Shown one piece after another: positions 63,674 to 64,000 of a DNA stretch of 64,000 bases. The notes beneath the pieces were generated by a model, which saw nothing but the letters and a program-made list of their open reading frames with translations, was not told the origin of the DNA and searched no databases. How positions within the stretch are numbered: the stretch's first letter is position 1; every line of letters begins with the position of its first letter. A program made the position numbers and the translations under genes. The stretch comes from Pelovirga terrestris. GTDB lineage: Bacteria; Desulfobacterota; Desulfuromonadia; Desulfuromonadales; Geopsychrobacteraceae. The stretch spans positions 1 to 64,000 of the forward strand of contig NZ_JACWUN010000012.1 of assembly GCF_014773365.1 (NCBI RefSeq), read 5' to 3'.

Positions 63674-63886
63674 GTGCCCAGTGTCGGTTTGCAGCACGCA
63701 GGCAAGATCGTGCTGCGCCCCATCGGCCTGACCGCCCAGGCGCTGGGGATGGCGCGTGAAACCCTGTCGCGTAGCCTGCAGCGTCTGGTGTGGATGGATG
63801 GAATCAGTTACCAGCGTGGTCAGGTGCATATAACCGACCCTGGTTGGTTGGAACAGCTAAAGCAAGACCCTGAAAAAAAGGAGTAT
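63674..63886 (+). pseudogene. Truncated Crp/FNR-family regulator
   Basis: The readable part (GLTAQALGMARETLSRSLQRL, about 70 residues in all) is the C-terminal helix-turn-helix of a Crp/FNR regulator, ending in ITDPGWLEQL. The N-terminal effector domain is absent: upstream sequence shows only short, frame-shifted pieces. A free DNA-binding domain could still be made, but there is no convincing ribosome-binding site. The coding frame runs on past the regulator part into the start of the flavodoxin gene. Confidence 0.65.
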
Positions 63887-63890
63887 AACA

Positions 63891-64000
63891 ATGAAAATAG
63901 GCATTTTTTATGGTAGTACCACCGGCAAAACGGCAGCCGTGGCCCGGCAGCTGGGGCAATTGATCAGCACGGCAAAACTGTATCCGGTGGCCGAGGCCAC
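63891..64000 (+). CDS. Flavodoxin, 5' end only
   Basis: The first 36 codons are visible: MKIGIFYGSTTGKTAAVA, where the STTGKT loop binds the FMN phosphate. The gene runs past the window end. A strong AAAAAGGAG precedes the ATG. Its position after feoB and FNR-type remnants suggests a former iron-limitation locus, as flavodoxin replaces ferredoxin when iron is scarce. Confidence 0.9.
   Translation, partial: MKIGIFYGSTTGKTAAVARQLGQLISTAKLYPVAEA

Overview
The window looks like a chromosome segment of an anaerobic delta-type proteobacterium of the Desulfuromonadales (Desulfuromonas, Pelobacter or Geobacter relatives). The reasons are the gene order obgE-proB-proA-nadD-rsfS-rlmH-dksA/traR-lapB-gpmI-comF, a TIGR03960 radical-SAM gene next to rng, an oxygen-sensitive class III ribonucleotide reductase with rubrerythrin and ferritin, a methylmalonyl-CoA pathway set, and a small membrane-anchored di-haem cytochrome. 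This assignment is inferred from gene content only. No rRNA, tRNA or CRISPR was seen.

Region 1 (1-4.1 kb): two tandem paralogous outer-membrane porins, both on the minus strand. Their signal peptides are nearly identical, and each has a long leader containing a sigma70-like promoter far upstream and a sigma54-like promoter close by. Region 2 (4.1-8.5 kb): an accessory island with three toxin-antitoxin pairs (hicAB, brnTA, hepT-mntA), interleaved with three copies of a gene for a small coiled-coil protein of unknown function and with several families of dispersed repeats.

Region 3 (8.6-13.8 kb): methylmalonyl-CoA epimerase, a GxxExxY protein, the MeaB chaperone GTPase, methylmalonyl-CoA mutase and an XRE-cupin regulator. 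They all read leftward, and the gaps between them are filled with inverted copies of the CCACCAAG repeat. Region 4 (14-21.3 kb): groES-groEL under CIRCE control, a PP-loop ATPase, tatA, dksA, then radA-moaC and a membrane protein gene. Region 5 (21.5-30.3 kb): TIGR03960 radical SAM, rng, a transposase-like protein of the REP-associated family that has lost its HUH motif, an M99-type peptidase and a DASS transporter.

Region 6 (30.7-42.2 kb): ribosomal proteins L21 and L27, obgE, proline synthesis, ribosome maturation genes, a LapA-LapB fusion, gpmI, comF and an orphan PAS histidine kinase. Region 7 (42.2-53.7 kb): rubrerythrin and ferritin, engB, two cobalamin genes, dus, a class III ribonucleotide reductase operon behind tandem NrdR boxes, a di-haem cytochrome, murI and a GerMN gene. 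In the reductase operon the glycyl-radical tail is encoded by a separate 48-codon gene. Region 8 (53.7-64 kb): SNase, an Rrf2 regulator, CvfB, an MFS transporter, a MacAB-TolC-type efflux operon, dmeF, decayed feoB and FNR-type fragments, and the start of a flavodoxin gene cut by the window edge.

How the parts work together: the B12 genes near 44-46 kb could supply the cobalamin used by methylmalonyl-CoA mutase. NrdD, the small glycyl-radical protein and NrdG form one anaerobic deoxynucleotide module. At least five repeat families are present: CCACCAAG repeats; the approximately 100-bp element of the toxin-antitoxin island; a 145-160-bp imperfect palindrome in four copies; a GGCGTCGCAAAAA-type palindrome; and heptanucleotide tandem repeats. 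The most unusual points are the split nrdD, the catalytically stripped transposase relative, and the repeat-structured toxin-antitoxin island.
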